In this document: one piece after another, positions 23,535-32,140 of the stretch | Numbering within the stretch: position 1 is the first letter of the stretch | How the letters are laid out: each line of letters opens with the position of its first letter | Origin: Clostridia bacterium | GTDB lineage: Bacteria > Bacillota > Clostridia > Lachnospirales > Anaerotignaceae | DNA: 32,140 nucleotides | Assembly: GCA_029098265.1 (NCBI GenBank) | Contig: JAQXNZ010000191.1 | Location: forward strand, 1 to 32,140 | Direction: 5' to 3' | Notes under the pieces: generated by a model | Databases searched by the model: none | Seen by the model: only the letters and a program-made list of their open reading frames with translations | What the model was told of the DNA's origin: nothing | Made by a program: the position numbers and the translations under genes

Positions 23535-26423
23535 TTACTCAAGCTCAGACCTGCTCACAAGCACCTTTCTCGGTTTGCTTCCGTCCTCCGGGCCTACTAT
23601 TCCCGCTTCTTCCAGCTCGTCCATGAGCCTTGCGGCTCTGTTATAGCCTATTCTGAACTGCCTCTGCAGCATGGATACCGAAGCCTTTTCCTTGCTGACC
23701 ACCAACTCAACGGCGCTGTCAAAGAACTCGTCATGCTCTCCGTTTTCGCCGCCTGTCTTAACGGCAGAGGATATTTCTTCCATAACGGTTTCGTTGTAGT
23801 CGGCTCCGTTGCCCTGCTCTTTCAGAAAGTCAACTATGTTTTCAACCTCTTTATCCGTAACAAATGCGCCCTGTATTCTTACGGGCTTGCTCATTCCCGT
23901 AGGATAGAAAAGCATATCGCCCTTGCCCAGTAGTTTTTCGGCACCGTTCATGTCAAGTATTGTTCTGGAGTCTATGCCGCTTGATACTGCAAAGGCCAGC
24001 CTTGAGGGTATGTTTGCCTTTATAACTCCAGTTATTACGTCAACCGACGGTCTCTGGGTTGCTATTATAAGATGTATGCCTGCGGCTCTCGCCATCTGCG
24101 CCAGACGGCATATACTGTCCTCTACCTCCTTGGGTGAGGCCATCATAAGGTCCGCCAACTCGTCTATTATTATGACTATCTGGGGCATGGGTTCTCCCTC
24201 GCCCTTTTCGGCTATCATCGCATTATAGCCCTTTATATCCCTTACGGAATGCTCCGCAAAGGAGTTGTATCTGGCAAGCATCTCCCTGACAGCCCAGTTC
24301 AGTGCGCCTGCAGCCTTTTTGGGGTCTGTCACAACGGGTATCATAAGATGCGGTATGCCGTTATATACGCTAAGCTCAACAACCTTGGGGTCAACCAGTA
24401 TAAGCTTTACCTCGTTGGGCTTTGCCTTATACAAAATGCTCGTTATAAGTGTATTTATGCATACGCTTTTGCCCGAGCCCGTTGCGCCTGCAATAAGCAG
24501 ATGGGGCATTTTCGCTATATCCGTAACCACTGCATTGCCGGCTATATCCTGTCCTAAGGCAAAGGCCAGCTTTGACGGGAAGCTTTTAAACTGCTCCGAC
24601 TCCAGCACCGTCCTCAGATATACGGACTGCTGTTCCTTATTGGGTACCTCTATGCCGACAGCCGCCTTGCCCGGAATGGGCGCCTCTATCCTTATACCGC
24701 TGGCAGCCAGATTAAGGGCTATGTCATCGGCAAGATTTACTATTTTGCTGACCTTTACGCCGTGGCTTGGCGAAACCTCATATCTTGTTACCGTCGGGCC
24801 CTGATTTATCTGCATTACCCTTGCGTCAACGCCGAAGCTTTTGAGTGTGTCCTCCAGCTTCTGCGCCGTAGCAAGCATCTGCGCCTTGGACTGTCCTGCG
24901 CCCACTCTGGGGTCTTTGCCCAAAAGCGATATGGGCGGGAACCTATAGTCCGTCATAACAGGTCTGCTTTCCTTTACATCCGCCTTTGTTCCGTCCAGAC
25001 CCGTGACTGCCTTTTTCTCCGCATCGGTCAGTATTTCACCGCCAATAATACTGCTGTCCATGTGCGTAGGCTCCTCCATAGGCTTGTCCGGCATATAGCC
25101 CTCCTTCGACGCTCCCGCAGTCACAACCTCATTCTCCGGTGTGATATTTTCCTCGGACACATCTCTATCGGCACTTATATTTATGTTTTCCTCCGACACA
25201 ATCTCATCTTCGGTAACGCCCGTGTCCAAACCTTCCCTCTCTATCTCCTCATCGGAAACCTCCTCAAGGGTGAAGGCAGCTTTCTTTTCCTCCGGGTTTA
25301 TTTCAAGCACACCGGGAACAATATCTTCATCTTCATAATCATCTTCAAATGAACCGTTGCTTATTACACACTGTATTCCTCTTTCTTTATTGAAATCGAT
25401 TCTTGCTTCCGCACTGTCGTCCTTTATATCCATTTCGGGCTTAGCGGTTCCCATGTGGCGTGCTATATTCCTTACCATATAGTCCGAGGGCAGTACATCT
25501 CCGTTAAATGCGTCGGGTGTGCCGCTCGTCTCAGCCGAAACATCCGGCTTTTCTGGTGCATCCGCAAAGCCGCCGCTTTCCTCGCTGTCGAACTCGCCCT
25601 TATCCATAAGTATATTGAAAACCTTGCTTCGTTTCTGTGTTCTTGCGCTGTCATTCGCCGGATATGCCGCTTTTTCCTCGGCCTTTATTCTTGCTCTTTC
25701 GGCTTTGACCTGCTTTCTTTCGTTCATTCGCTGTTTGCCGTTGTCTCCCACATACCTGGCGGCGCTTTCAACTCCGCCGAAGAATGAAAGTCCCGTGCCC
25801 ATTACTACGGAAACGATTAAGAGCACCGTAAGTATTATGTATGTTCCGAGTTTATCAAAGTATTTCAGCAGTATGCCGCCTATTACGCCGCCTATGGCTC
25901 CGCCGTTGGAGGCCGAACCCGCCGCATAGAGCTTTCCGAAGGAAAGGCTTTCAGTGCCCGATGCGGTTATGGCATGGGCAAAGGCCGCCAGGCATACGAT
26001 AAAAAGCACCGCCGCCCCCAGCTTAAGCTCTGCATTGCCTCTGCCGTCGGAAAAAAGCATCCACAGGCAGTATACAATCGCTATAAACGGCAGGAAATAG
26101 CCGCCCAGACCGAACAGTCCCTTAAGAAATCCCGATATGAAGCTTCCGAATACGCCTATTTTGCTCGTAAAAAGGCTGATAACAGCCACTATGCATATCA
26201 TCACTATTATCAGGCAGATTATCTCGTCAAGCATGCTGTCATCGCCGCTGTTTTTTGCCGTGTTTTTACTCGAAGTTTTGCGGGAGGAAGCTTTGGCTCC
26301 GCTTTTTTTGCCTGCAGAGGCATTTTTTCTTCCGCTGTTTTTGGCAGTACTCTGCTTTTTGGCGGTTGATTTGGAACCGCTCTTTTTAGCCGTCGTCTTT
26401 GACGCCGTCTTTTTTTGTGCCAT
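23535..26423 (-). CDS. ftsK: DNA translocase FtsK/SpoIIIE
   Basis: Septal ATP-driven DNA pump for chromosome segregation and, in spore formers, forespore DNA import. 962 aa: a basic histone H1-like tail (1-62, almost only K, S, A, T, G, N and R), about four or five membrane spans at roughly 67-214, a long acidic linker (about 230-490), then the motor: alpha/beta domain with Walker A GATGSGKS at 646-653 and Walker [14 protein letters not shown], and a C-terminal gamma winged helix ([29 protein letters not shown]) that reads orientation sequences. Start ATG 26423 with GAGGTGAT upstream. A possible promoter (TTGACC-N18-TATGAG) lies partly in the terminal repeat of the element at 26464-26747. Confidence 0.96.
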   Translation of the reverse strand: MAQKKTASKTTAKKSGSKSTAKKQSTAKNSGRKNASAGKKSGAKASSRKTSSKNTAKNSGDDSMLDEIICLIIVMICIVAVISLFTSKIGVFGSFISGFLKGLFGLGGYFLPFIAIVYCLWMLFSDGRGNAELKLGAAVLFIVCLAAFAHAITASGTESLSFGKLYAAGSASNGGAIGGVIGGILLKYFDKLGTYIILTVLLIVSVVMGTGLSFFGGVESAARYVGDNGKQRMNERKQVKAERARIKAEEKAAYPANDSARTQKRSKVFNILMDKGEFDSEESGGFADAPEKPDVSAETSGTPDAFNGDVLPSDYMVRNIARHMGTAKPEMDIKDDSAEARIDFNKERGIQCVISNGSFEDDYEDEDIVPGVLEINPEEKKAAFTLEEVSDEEIEREGLDTGVTEDEIVSEENINISADRDVSEENITPENEVVTAGASKEGYMPDKPMEEPTHMDSSIIGGEILTDAEKKAVTGLDGTKADVKESRPVMTDYRFPPISLLGKDPRVGAGQSKAQMLATAQKLEDTLKSFGVDARVMQINQGPTVTRYEVSPSHGVKVSKIVNLADDIALNLAASGIRIEAPIPGKAAVGIEVPNKEQQSVYLRTVLESEQFKSFPSKLAFALGQDIAGNAVVTDIAKMPHLLIAGATGSGKSVCINTLITSILYKAKPNEVKLILVDPKVVELSVYNGIPHLMIPVVTDPKKAAGALNWAVREMLARYNSFAEHSVRDIKGYNAMIAEKGEGEPMPQIVIIIDELADLMMASPKEVEDSICRLAQMARAAGIHLIIATQRPSVDVITGVIKANIPSRLAFAVSSGIDSRTILDMNGAEKLLGKGDMLFYPTGMSKPVRIQGAFVTDKEVENIVDFLKEQGNGADYNETVMEEISSAVKTGGENGEHDEFFDSAVELVVSKEKASVSMLQRQFRIGYNRAARLMDELEEAGIVGPEDGSKPRKVLVSRSELE

Positions 26424-26463
26424 TGTATCACCTCATAAAATCTGAAAGATGTTTATCTCATAA

Positions 26464-26747
26464 TACCTTCAATATACAATGGTCAACATGGTCTAAACAG
26501 CTGAATTTATGTATCTGCTTCGTTACTTCAGCTTAGCGTACATTAATCCTGTACGCCTTCGCCGAAAAGCCTTGCATATACAAAAATTCATCATGTTTAG
26601 ACTCGCAGACTTTACAAACTGAAATTTACGGCAGTTTTGAGGCATACGACCGCAGGCGTACCCATAGAGGTACGTCAAGGAAGTATAACAATAAAAATGA
26701 CTAAATTTCAGCTTGTAAAGCATTTTGTCCTTTGTGTATTGAAGGTA
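26464..26747. mobile_element. MITE-like inverted-repeat element
   Basis: The 284-bp region begins TACCTTCAATATACAA and ends with the inverse TTGTGTATTGAAGGTA. The terminal repeats can be followed inward for about 40 nt, through GGTCAACATGG versus GGACAAAATG, to AGCTG at each end (roughly three quarters identical). Inside are a third copy of CTTTACAARCTGAAATTTA and the segments GACCGCAGGCGTACC and CTGTACGCCTTCGCCG. No transposase and no credible ORF are present. A non-autonomous transposable element or other dispersed repeat is the likely reading. No clear target duplication was seen. It separates divergent ftsK and the decarboxylase gene. Confidence 0.65.
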
Positions 26748-26843
26748 AGCCTATCATAGCATTATACCATAATAATCTCAGAAAATCATTTAATTTATTA
26801 TATTTATGTGATAGACTTTATATAAAAAACAGGAAGTACAGAT

Positions 26844-28286
26844 ATGAATACAAATCAGAACAGAATACCCATAGCGGATATGCTGAAGGCCTTCAAAGAC
26901 CTTGACCCGGGCTACTTCTGCGTTCCCTCCCACCACATGGGCAGAGGCGCCTCGGAGGTATTTGCGTCCCTTATGGGCAGTAATATACTCAAATACGATG
27001 TAACGGAAACGCCGCTGACCGACGACCTGCACGAAGCCGAGGGCGCAATTATGGAAGCCCAAGAGCTTGCCGCAGACCTTTTCGGCGCCGACAGGACATT
27101 TTTCCTTGTAAACGGCACCACCTGCGGCAACGAAGCCATGATAATATCCTCCGTCAGCGAGGGTGAAAAAATACTTGTGGCAAGGAACTGTCATAAATCC
27201 GTGCTCATGGGGCTTATAATAAGCGGAGCGGTTCCCGTATATATCGAGCCCGAAAACAGCCCCGAATTCTTTACCTTCGGAAGCATATCCCCCGAAAAGG
27301 TGGAAAAGGCTTTTGAAGCCAATCCCGATATAAAGGCCTTTATAATGACCAATCCCACCTACTACGGTATATGCAGTGATATGAAGTCCATAGCGGATAT
27401 ATGCCACGCCCACGAAGCAATGCTGCTGGTTGACGAAGCCCACGGGGCTCATCTTGGCTTTTCTGACATTTTGCCAAAGTCGGCTATAGGCTTAGGTGCG
27501 GATATGTCGGCACAGAGCACCCACAAAACACTGGGCTCCATGACCCAGACCTCAATGCTTCATGTTAAAAGCAGTATTGCAGACGTAACAAAGGTTGACT
27601 CCGCCCTCAGGATTGTACAGTCCACAAGCCCCTCATATATACTGATGGCGTCTTTGGACTGCGCAAGGCATGACATGGCCGTAAACGGCGATAAAATAAT
27701 TTCAAACCTTATTGCCTGCTCACAGTATCTGCGTGAAGGGCTTAATTCTATTTCGGGTGTACACTCGCCCTGCGGCCCCTCCGAGGGAGTGTTTGACACA
27801 GACCCGACCCGTGTTGTTTTCAGCCTCGATGGCATGGGCGGCTTTGAGCTGGCAGACATGCTCCTTGAAAAATACCGCATAGCCACGGAAATGGCCGACA
27901 GCCGAAACGTCATAGCCGTTATAGGCGGAGGAGACAGCACCGCCGATATGGACAGACTTATAAATGCAGTCCGTGAAATATCCACAGGCTGTGCAAAAAA
28001 ACATAATTCCGAAAGCTTTATTTTTCCCCCCGTACCTCCCATGGCAATGACACCGAGGCAGGCATATTTCGCAAAAACCGGGGCTGTCCCCTTGGAAAAT
28101 GCAGTAGGAATGATAAGTGCGGAGATGATAGCACCCTATCCGCCCGGCATACCCGTCATATATCCCGGAGAGATAATTACACAGGATATCCACAGTTTCC
28201 TTGTTGAAGCTGTGGAAAAAGGCCGCCACATACACAGCTTTTCAGATAAAACTATGAAAACCATAAAAACAGTCATGGAAAAATAA
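26844..28286 (+). CDS. Orn/Lys/Arg decarboxylase family PLP enzyme
   Basis: 480-aa fold type I PLP protein of the short Firmicute SpeA/YaaO type. Motifs: N-terminal PGYFCVPSHHMGRGA, NGTTCGNEAMI at about 90-100, the aspartate and histidine of LLVDEAHGAHL at about 195-204, and the Schiff-base lysine K228 in SAQSTHKTLGSMTQTSMLH. The C-terminal PYPPGIPVIYPGE (near 440) is the family's conserved end. The likely reaction is decarboxylation of arginine, lysine or ornithine to a polyamine; the substrate cannot be decided from sequence alone. Start ATG 26844 with AGGAAG 7 nt upstream. It is followed after 68 nt by a small cupin gene on the same strand. Promoter not clear. Confidence 0.88.
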   Translation: MNTNQNRIPIADMLKAFKDLDPGYFCVPSHHMGRGASEVFASLMGSNILKYDVTETPLTDDLHEAEGAIMEAQELAADLFGADRTFFLVNGTTCGNEAMIISSVSEGEKILVARNCHKSVLMGLIISGAVPVYIEPENSPEFFTFGSISPEKVEKAFEANPDIKAFIMTNPTYYGICSDMKSIADICHAHEAMLLVDEAHGAHLGFSDILPKSAIGLGADMSAQSTHKTLGSMTQTSMLHVKSSIADVTKVDSALRIVQSTSPSYILMASLDCARHDMAVNGDKIISNLIACSQYLREGLNSISGVHSPCGPSEGVFDTDPTRVVFSLDGMGGFELADMLLEKYRIATEMADSRNVIAVIGGGDSTADMDRLINAVREISTGCAKKHNSESFIFPPVPPMAMTPRQAYFAKTGAVPLENAVGMISAEMIAPYPPGIPVIYPGEIITQDIHSFLVEAVEKGRHIHSFSDKTMKTIKTVMEK

Positions 28287-28354
28287 ATATATGTTGCAGA
28301 TACAACCGAAATTATTTTTAAAACTCTGTACACTGACATCAGGAGGTGTTTTTA

Positions 28355-28687
28355 ATGGAAGGAAAAATGAAAAACATAAAGAAAGCCGAGATACTTCAGC
28401 TTAAGGAGCAGATAGGCTACCTTGACGGACAGATAGCCAGCAAGACCCTTGTGCAGAATGACCATGTAAGTCTTACTCTTTTCGCCTTTGAAAAGGACGA
28501 GGAAATAAGCACCCATGAGTCAGGCGGCGACGCAATGGTCACGGTACTGGACGGTACAGGCAGAATAACCATAGACGGTACTGTACACATACTTAACACA
28601 GGAGACAGCATAGTCATGCCCGCCAAAACTCCCCATGCGGTATATGGGCAGGAGCGCTTCAAAATGCTTCTGACAGTCGTATTCTGA
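28355..28687 (+). CDS. Small cupin-domain protein, 110 aa
   Basis: The track's GTG start (28346) lies within the AGGAGGTG binding site; ATG 28355 is 7 nt after AGGAGG. A single double-stranded beta-helix domain: motif 1 around EISTHESGGDAMVTVLDGTG (H54) and motif 2 GDSIVMPAKTPHAV (H94). The expected second histidine of motif 1 is missing, so metal binding may be altered. N-terminal lysine-rich helix. Such stand-alone cupins are of uncertain function, often sugar or small-molecule binding. Probably cotranscribed with the upstream decarboxylase; closed by the terminator at 28721-28770. Confidence 0.9.
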   Translation: MEGKMKNIKKAEILQLKEQIGYLDGQIASKTLVQNDHVSLTLFAFEKDEEISTHESGGDAMVTVLDGTGRITIDGTVHILNTGDSIVMPAKTPHAVYGQERFKMLLTVVF

Positions 28688-28720
28688 TTCTAGCATTCAT
28701 AAGCTTTAAAACATAACAAA

Positions 28721-28770
28721 AGAGGGTATCCGAAAGTCATTGCGGCTTTTGAACACCCTCTGTTTTTATT
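28721..28770. terminator. Bidirectional terminator between cupin and membrane-protein gene
   Basis: AGAGGGT-T/ACACCCTCT stem with an inner GAAAG/CTTTT pairing (28721-28761), followed by GTTTTTATTT on the plus strand and by TTTTG on the minus strand. It overlaps the last codons of the minus-strand gene at 28766 and serves both convergent genes. Confidence 0.8.
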
Positions 28771-30373
28771 TGATTATATCCGTTACGGTACAGCTTCCGC
28801 CGGCTTTTTCAACATATTCTATCTCTATGCTGTCGCCAACGTTCTTTCTTATTATATCCACATGGTCTGCGGCCTTTAAGGAGTAGATATTGTCGTCCCC
28901 CTCAAGCATAATATAGTAATAGGTATTTCCGTCTGTAACTATATCCTTAAGCACCGATATGGTTCCCGAAGCATTCAGCCTCTCTCCTGCCTCGCTTATG
29001 CTGACGCCGCTGTTTTCCATAAGGTTCTCGTATGCCTTGACACATTCATTTACCGTGTCTCCGACTGCGACTATCTGGTATTTCTGTATATTTACCATGG
29101 CATATTTCTTAACCAGTCCCGCCGCATCCTTAAGGGACATGAAGTATGTGGGTTCTCCGCCGACATTCAGCAGAAGCGGGAATGTGGCACTGTAGCCCAA
29201 ATGCTGAACCTGACCCTCCGCCGAGGACATGGCTGAAAATTCCTCCGCACCTGCTATCTGGTAGTAGTTGGTTTCCTTCGTTCTCTGGTTCATCAGCACG
29301 AAGCCCACGTTGGACTCATCGCCGCTTACCGAAGTAACACCGGTATATACCCAAACGTCGTCATTCAGAGCGATATAGTTATATCCGTCGGTTGTTTTTA
29401 AACAGTTTTTCTGAGCAAATACACTGTTTATATATCCGCCCGACAGCGTTCCGTAGTAGTCATACTGTTCCATGAGCAATTCCGCATCATATACCTTATC
29501 TATCCACTGAGGAACATCTTCTATATCATAATACTGATGCTCACCCGTCACGGCATTAAGCACAACTGCGCCCTTAATATCCGTTCCGCCGAAAAGGCCG
29601 ATAGTATGGTCCATTACGGGACATATCCAGTAGGGTGTACCGCTGTCGTCTATCTCGAAATATGTTCCTCTGAACATGGCTGTGGGATATCTGAAACGCA
29701 GGCATCTCATCAGGTCACGGCTGAGATATTCCGACGGGGATATCTTTATGCCTTCGTTAAGCTTTATAAGCTCCGCATTCTGGGTTGACATATCTATAAG
29801 TATATATGCGGGTATGCCTCCGCTGCGGTTGGCAAACCATTTTATCACACTGCCGTATCTGAGCGGCGTTACCCTGTAGGGTCTGCCGTTGTAGTTTATC
29901 TGCGAGAAATAGCTGCTGACCTCAAACTGAGATACCATATCGGACATGGTACCCATTTTTCTTTCGGCTATTATTGCCGCAGAATTGCTGTCCAGTATGG
30001 GTATCTGGGTAAAATCGGCTTCCTCAACGTCCTCCTCAAAGTTGCCGTTTGTGACGTTGATAAGGCTGCTGTAGTCCTTTGCCCTGAACACAGGCAGTGA
30101 TATAGCCTGACCCACAAGATAAACGGCAACGAAAACTACGGCGGCTTTTACGATAATCTTTACACCCCGTGTTCCGTTTGAAACGCTCTGACGAAAGTTG
30201 CGGGGGTCTATCTGCACAAGCAGTCTGTAGGCATTGATAAACAGTCCCGTTACCGCCATAAACACAAGAAAGCTCCACAGCTCTGTAGATTTCAGGTTAA
30301 GCGGCGGAAGATAAACATAGTATCCCACCGCCCATACAATCAGCGTGAGTATATAGGAAAAATATTTTTTCAT
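28766..30373 (-). CDS. Conserved clostridial membrane protein of unknown function, 535 aa
   Basis: GGAGG lies 7 nt before ATG 30373 (the track ORF starts 16 codons earlier without an RBS). Three N-terminal membrane spans (about 5-22, 31-52, 73-92), then a large hydrophilic domain of about 440 residues, probably outside the membrane. The opening (MKKYFSYILTLIVWAVGYYV), VTNGNFEEDVEEADFTQIPILD and FEIDDSGTPYWICPV fit a family I remember from many Clostridia, sometimes loosely labelled CvpA-like; no function is known. Tandem blocks such as PSEYLSRDLMRCLRFRYPT and GEPTYFMSLKDAAGLVKKYAMVN suggest repeated alpha/beta units. No enzymatic motif seen. It is convergent with the cupin gene and divergent from mecA. 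Confidence 0.85.
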   Translation of the reverse strand: MKKYFSYILTLIVWAVGYYVYLPPLNLKSTELWSFLVFMAVTGLFINAYRLLVQIDPRNFRQSVSNGTRGVKIIVKAAVVFVAVYLVGQAISLPVFRAKDYSSLINVTNGNFEEDVEEADFTQIPILDSNSAAIIAERKMGTMSDMVSQFEVSSYFSQINYNGRPYRVTPLRYGSVIKWFANRSGGIPAYILIDMSTQNAELIKLNEGIKISPSEYLSRDLMRCLRFRYPTAMFRGTYFEIDDSGTPYWICPVMDHTIGLFGGTDIKGAVVLNAVTGEHQYYDIEDVPQWIDKVYDAELLMEQYDYYGTLSGGYINSVFAQKNCLKTTDGYNYIALNDDVWVYTGVTSVSGDESNVGFVLMNQRTKETNYYQIAGAEEFSAMSSAEGQVQHLGYSATFPLLLNVGGEPTYFMSLKDAAGLVKKYAMVNIQKYQIVAVGDTVNECVKAYENLMENSGVSISEAGERLNASGTISVLKDIVTDGNTYYYIMLEGDDNIYSLKAADHVDIIRKNVGDSIEIEYVEKAGGSCTVTDIIK

Positions 30374-30439
30374 AGTACACCTCCGAATATTATTATAATA
30401 ATGCCATAAATTTTTAATCATAAAAAACTGATTATTTAA

Positions 30440-30468
30440 TTGACAATTTCAAAGCTATACAGTAATAT
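30440..30468 (+). promoter_or_regulatory. Promoter of mecA
   Basis: TTGACA (30440-30445), 17 nt, TAATAT (30463-30468). Start expected near 30475, about 160 nt before the mecA start codon. Confidence 0.75.
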
Positions 30469-30474
30469 CCTATT

Positions 30475-30634
30475 TACATATAACTTAATAATATTTATAC
30501 TGAATATTATAAGAAAGCCTTATTTAAGGCCGGGCACACCGTCTGAGTGCGGCTGTGCGCTACGGTTTCCGCCTTGGCGGAATACCAATTTTATTTACCG
30601 TGTTTAATGACACGGTCATTGGGGAGGGACAGCA
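30475..30634 (+). promoter_or_regulatory. Structured leader of mecA
   Basis: About 160 nt with consecutive hairpins: GCACA-CCG/CGG-TGTGC (near 30531-30555), TCCGCC-TT-GGCGGA, and ACCGTGT-loop-ACACGGT ending 9 nt before the GGGGAGGG binding site. No poly-U tract, so not an obvious attenuator. It does not match a riboswitch class I know. Candidate cis-regulatory RNA. Confidence 0.45.
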
Positions 30635-31279
30635 ATGAAAATCGAAAAAATCAGCGATACCCAAGTTAAATTCATACTCAGTCAGGATGACCTCGCAGGC
30701 AAGGATATTAAGCTTGAAGACCTTACCGTATCCAGCGATAAGACCAAAGAACTGTTTCAGGATATACTTTCCCAGGCCCTTGACGAATGCGGCTTTGCCA
30801 TTGATGACGCTCCGCTTATGGTAGAGGCTCTTCCCGTTGCTCTGGACAGCATAATGATAATTGTGACAAAGCTGAGCGGCGAGCAGGAGATTAAAAGCTC
30901 CTTACAGGACACTCCCTCACAGCCTATTATATCCAAGGACCTGCACAGGTACAAGAGAAATCCGGTAAAAATACATAATCCCGGTGATTCGGATAATTCC
31001 AATATACTTATATATTCCTTTGAAGCCCTCGACGATGTCATTGATACATGCATAAGGCTTTCTCAGGCAGAGCTTATTTCAAGCTCCCTGTACAAAAACA
31101 ACCGCAGATATCATCTTGTGCTTCAGACAAAGCAGGAAATAGACAGTCAGAGTTTATTTATACTGAATGAGTACGGCATAAAGGAGCCGTCAAACATACT
31201 TGCCAAGTATCATCTTGTGGAGCACGGCGAAACGCTTATAGCCGAGAATGCAGTAGAAATACTGGCGGAGAATTTTTAA
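30635..31279 (+). CDS. mecA: Adaptor protein MecA
   Basis: Adaptor that delivers substrates to the ClpC-ClpP protease; in Bacillus it targets ComK and Spo0A-related factors. 214 aa: the N-terminal substrate-binding domain begins MKIEKISDTQVKFILSQDDLAGKDIKLEDLTVSSDKTKELFQDIL, followed by PLMVEALPVALDSIMIIVTKL; a variable linker at about 85-120; and a C-terminal ClpC-binding domain (LIYSFEALDDVIDTCIRLSQ to the end). Start ATG 30635 with GGGGAGGG upstream. Monocistronic, with its own promoter and terminator. Confidence 0.92.
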   Translation: MKIEKISDTQVKFILSQDDLAGKDIKLEDLTVSSDKTKELFQDILSQALDECGFAIDDAPLMVEALPVALDSIMIIVTKLSGEQEIKSSLQDTPSQPIISKDLHRYKRNPVKIHNPGDSDNSNILIYSFEALDDVIDTCIRLSQAELISSSLYKNNRRYHLVLQTKQEIDSQSLFILNEYGIKEPSNILAKYHLVEHGETLIAENAVEILAENF

Positions 31280-31302
31280 AGACGAAAGACGCTTTACCGA
31301 AT

Positions 31303-31343
31303 ACAGCCCCAAAAGTTACATATAGCTTTTGGGGCTGTTTTTA
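31303..31343 (+). terminator. Terminator of mecA
   Basis: A 13-bp perfect stem ACAGCCCCAAAAG/CTTTTGGGGCTGT with a 10-nt loop and a TTTTT tail, 24 nt past the mecA stop. Confidence 0.9.
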
Positions 31344-31344
31344 G

Positions 31345-32035
31345 TTTATAGGCTTACAGAAGCCTAGGCTTTATATCGATTGTTATACACACTCCGATGC
31401 ATTCCTTTTGCGCTCTGACGAGCGCCAATACCTTGGGGAGAGGCAACAGCTTAAATTGCGAAGTCCGCAGTTTCCTGTCCTCTGTTCGCTTGCCTTGCCT
31501 TGCTCACTACTGTTCGCAATTCTGCGCAGCTCACAGAAAGTCGCTCTCCCTGCATCTGCCACCGGCAGCGGTCGAGCTTATTTCCCCAATCCCCCTCTCC
31601 TTTCTTGGACACGCTTCAAACCCAAACAAACCTGTCTTTTGGTCGGCTGATTAACAGTTATACATTCGCGAACTTCGCCCGCGGCACTGTTTTACAAAAT
31701 ATGTCGTAATGCAATCCACGAGGATAAGGGCTATAGCTTCAGACTGCTGTGCACAACAGTTACCCGGACGCTAGGTCGGGAATGTATTGCCATGAATTGG
31801 CTAAATAAATATCCGACTTGTTTGGGTTTAAAGCGTCGCCCAAAAGGGATTGGGGGACGTTGGGGGAAAGGGAATTCGGGCTTCGCAACTCCGAGATTTC
31901 CCTTTCCCCCGACATAACCCCACTCGGAGAGTGGAGAAACATAAATTTGAAGCCGAGGCTTCAGACAGCTAAAAGTTACTGCAATGGAGTGTGCAGAAAC
32001 TCATCTTTACGCCTCGGCATCGTGATGCCTCTTTA
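31345..32035. repeat. Non-coding region with a long imperfect inverted repeat
   Basis: No convincing gene in 690 bp. CCCCAATCCC...GACACGCTTCAAACCCAAACAA (31583-31632) recurs in reverse orientation as TTGTTTGGGTTTAAAGCGTCG...GGGATTGGGG (about 31819-31856). The similarity continues outward to ATACATTCGCG versus ATACATTCCCG, so the arms are 70-90 nt and separated by about 100 nt. Smaller pairings also occur, e.g. GAAGCC/GGCTTC near 31950. The track ORFs here lack ribosome binding sites, and two from opposite strands share the word NPNK because they are translations of the two arms. Probably a dispersed repeat or the remains of a mobile element. Confidence 0.55.
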
Positions 32036-32140
32036 CTAAATATTTTTAAAATACATGAAAAACGGCTTCAAAAACTCAAATCCCCGTTCTACCTCGTCCA
32101 GTATGGAGCGGTCAAACAGGCTGTCCGTAATTCTGTATTC
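32036..32140 (-). CDS. C-terminal fragment of an unidentified gene
   Basis: The minus strand is open from the window edge to TAG at 32036-32038: 34 residues, EYRITDSLFDRSILDEVERG and then FEFLKPFFMYFKNI. Mixed amphipathic composition and codon use are like the neighbours. No domain can be named from this length. The gene enters from beyond the right edge. Confidence 0.6.
   Translation of the reverse strand, partial: EYRITDSLFDRSILDEVERGFEFLKPFFMYFKNI

Noticed and set aside
26523-26723. 66-aa minus-strand ORF in the MITE-like element
   Set aside because: No RBS, unusual composition, and the DNA is explained by internal repeats.
31397-31942. Plus- and minus-strand ORFs of 60-85 aa in the right-hand intergenic region
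   Set aside because: No RBS. Two of them share the word NPNK only because they translate the two arms of the inverted repeat.

Overview
The window looks like a chromosomal segment of a low-to-mid GC Gram-positive anaerobe of class Clostridia (gut Lachnospirales / Anaerotignum-like is my guess). The reasons are strong AGGAGG ribosome binding sites, near-consensus TTGACA-N17-TATAAT promoters, an L27 precursor next to a Prp protease, MecA, a Firmicute-type LexA box at recA, and the order ftsK-rimO-pgsA-cinA-recA-recX. No prophage, IS transposase, CRISPR array, tRNA or rRNA gene was found.

Layout. 1-527: promoter-like sites for a gene beyond the left edge, then a dense run of perfect hairpins. 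528-3783: adenine deaminase and glutamyl-tRNA synthetase (minus strand). 3784-4331: a compact candidate type I toxin-antitoxin locus, with a 29-aa hydrophobic peptide on the minus strand, a convergent RNA with a perfect promoter on the plus strand and a shared bidirectional terminator. 4381-4640: a 55-aa YtxH-like peptide between two terminators. 4664-8354: serine biosynthesis operon serC-serA-DUF1015. 8632-12205: rpmG-secE-nusG-rplK-rplA-(L10 leader)-rplJ-rplL, closed by a terminator and not followed by rpoBC. 12273-14764: rplU-prp-rpmA and obgE behind an L21-type leader. 14786-17506: a 906-aa TPR repeat protein of unknown function. 17551-17829: a second hairpin-rich element. 17838-26423: ftsK, yczE-like, rimO, pgsA, cinA, recA, recX, all minus strand. 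26464-26747: a MITE-like inverted-repeat element. 26844-28687: an Orn/Lys/Arg decarboxylase-family enzyme and a cupin (plus strand). 28766-30373: a membrane protein family of unknown function (minus strand). 30440-31343: mecA with a long structured leader (plus strand). 31345-32035: a non-coding inverted-repeat region. 32036-32140: the C-terminal end of an unidentified gene (minus strand).

Most of the genes are housekeeping: translation (ribosomal proteins, GltX, RimO, Prp, ObgE), transcription elongation and secretion (NusG, SecE), DNA repair and segregation (RecA, RecX, FtsK), phospholipid synthesis (PgsA), proteolysis control (MecA) and serine/purine metabolism. The interesting material is between genes. 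The strongest observation is that the hairpin clusters at 141-343 and 17584-17771 are two copies of one modular structured element. The order of hairpins and the linkers are conserved, while the stems have changed sequence with both arms compensating, which is the signature of conserved secondary structure. The second strongest is the type I toxin-antitoxin candidate.

All family assignments come from reading the translations and recalling family motifs; no database search was run.
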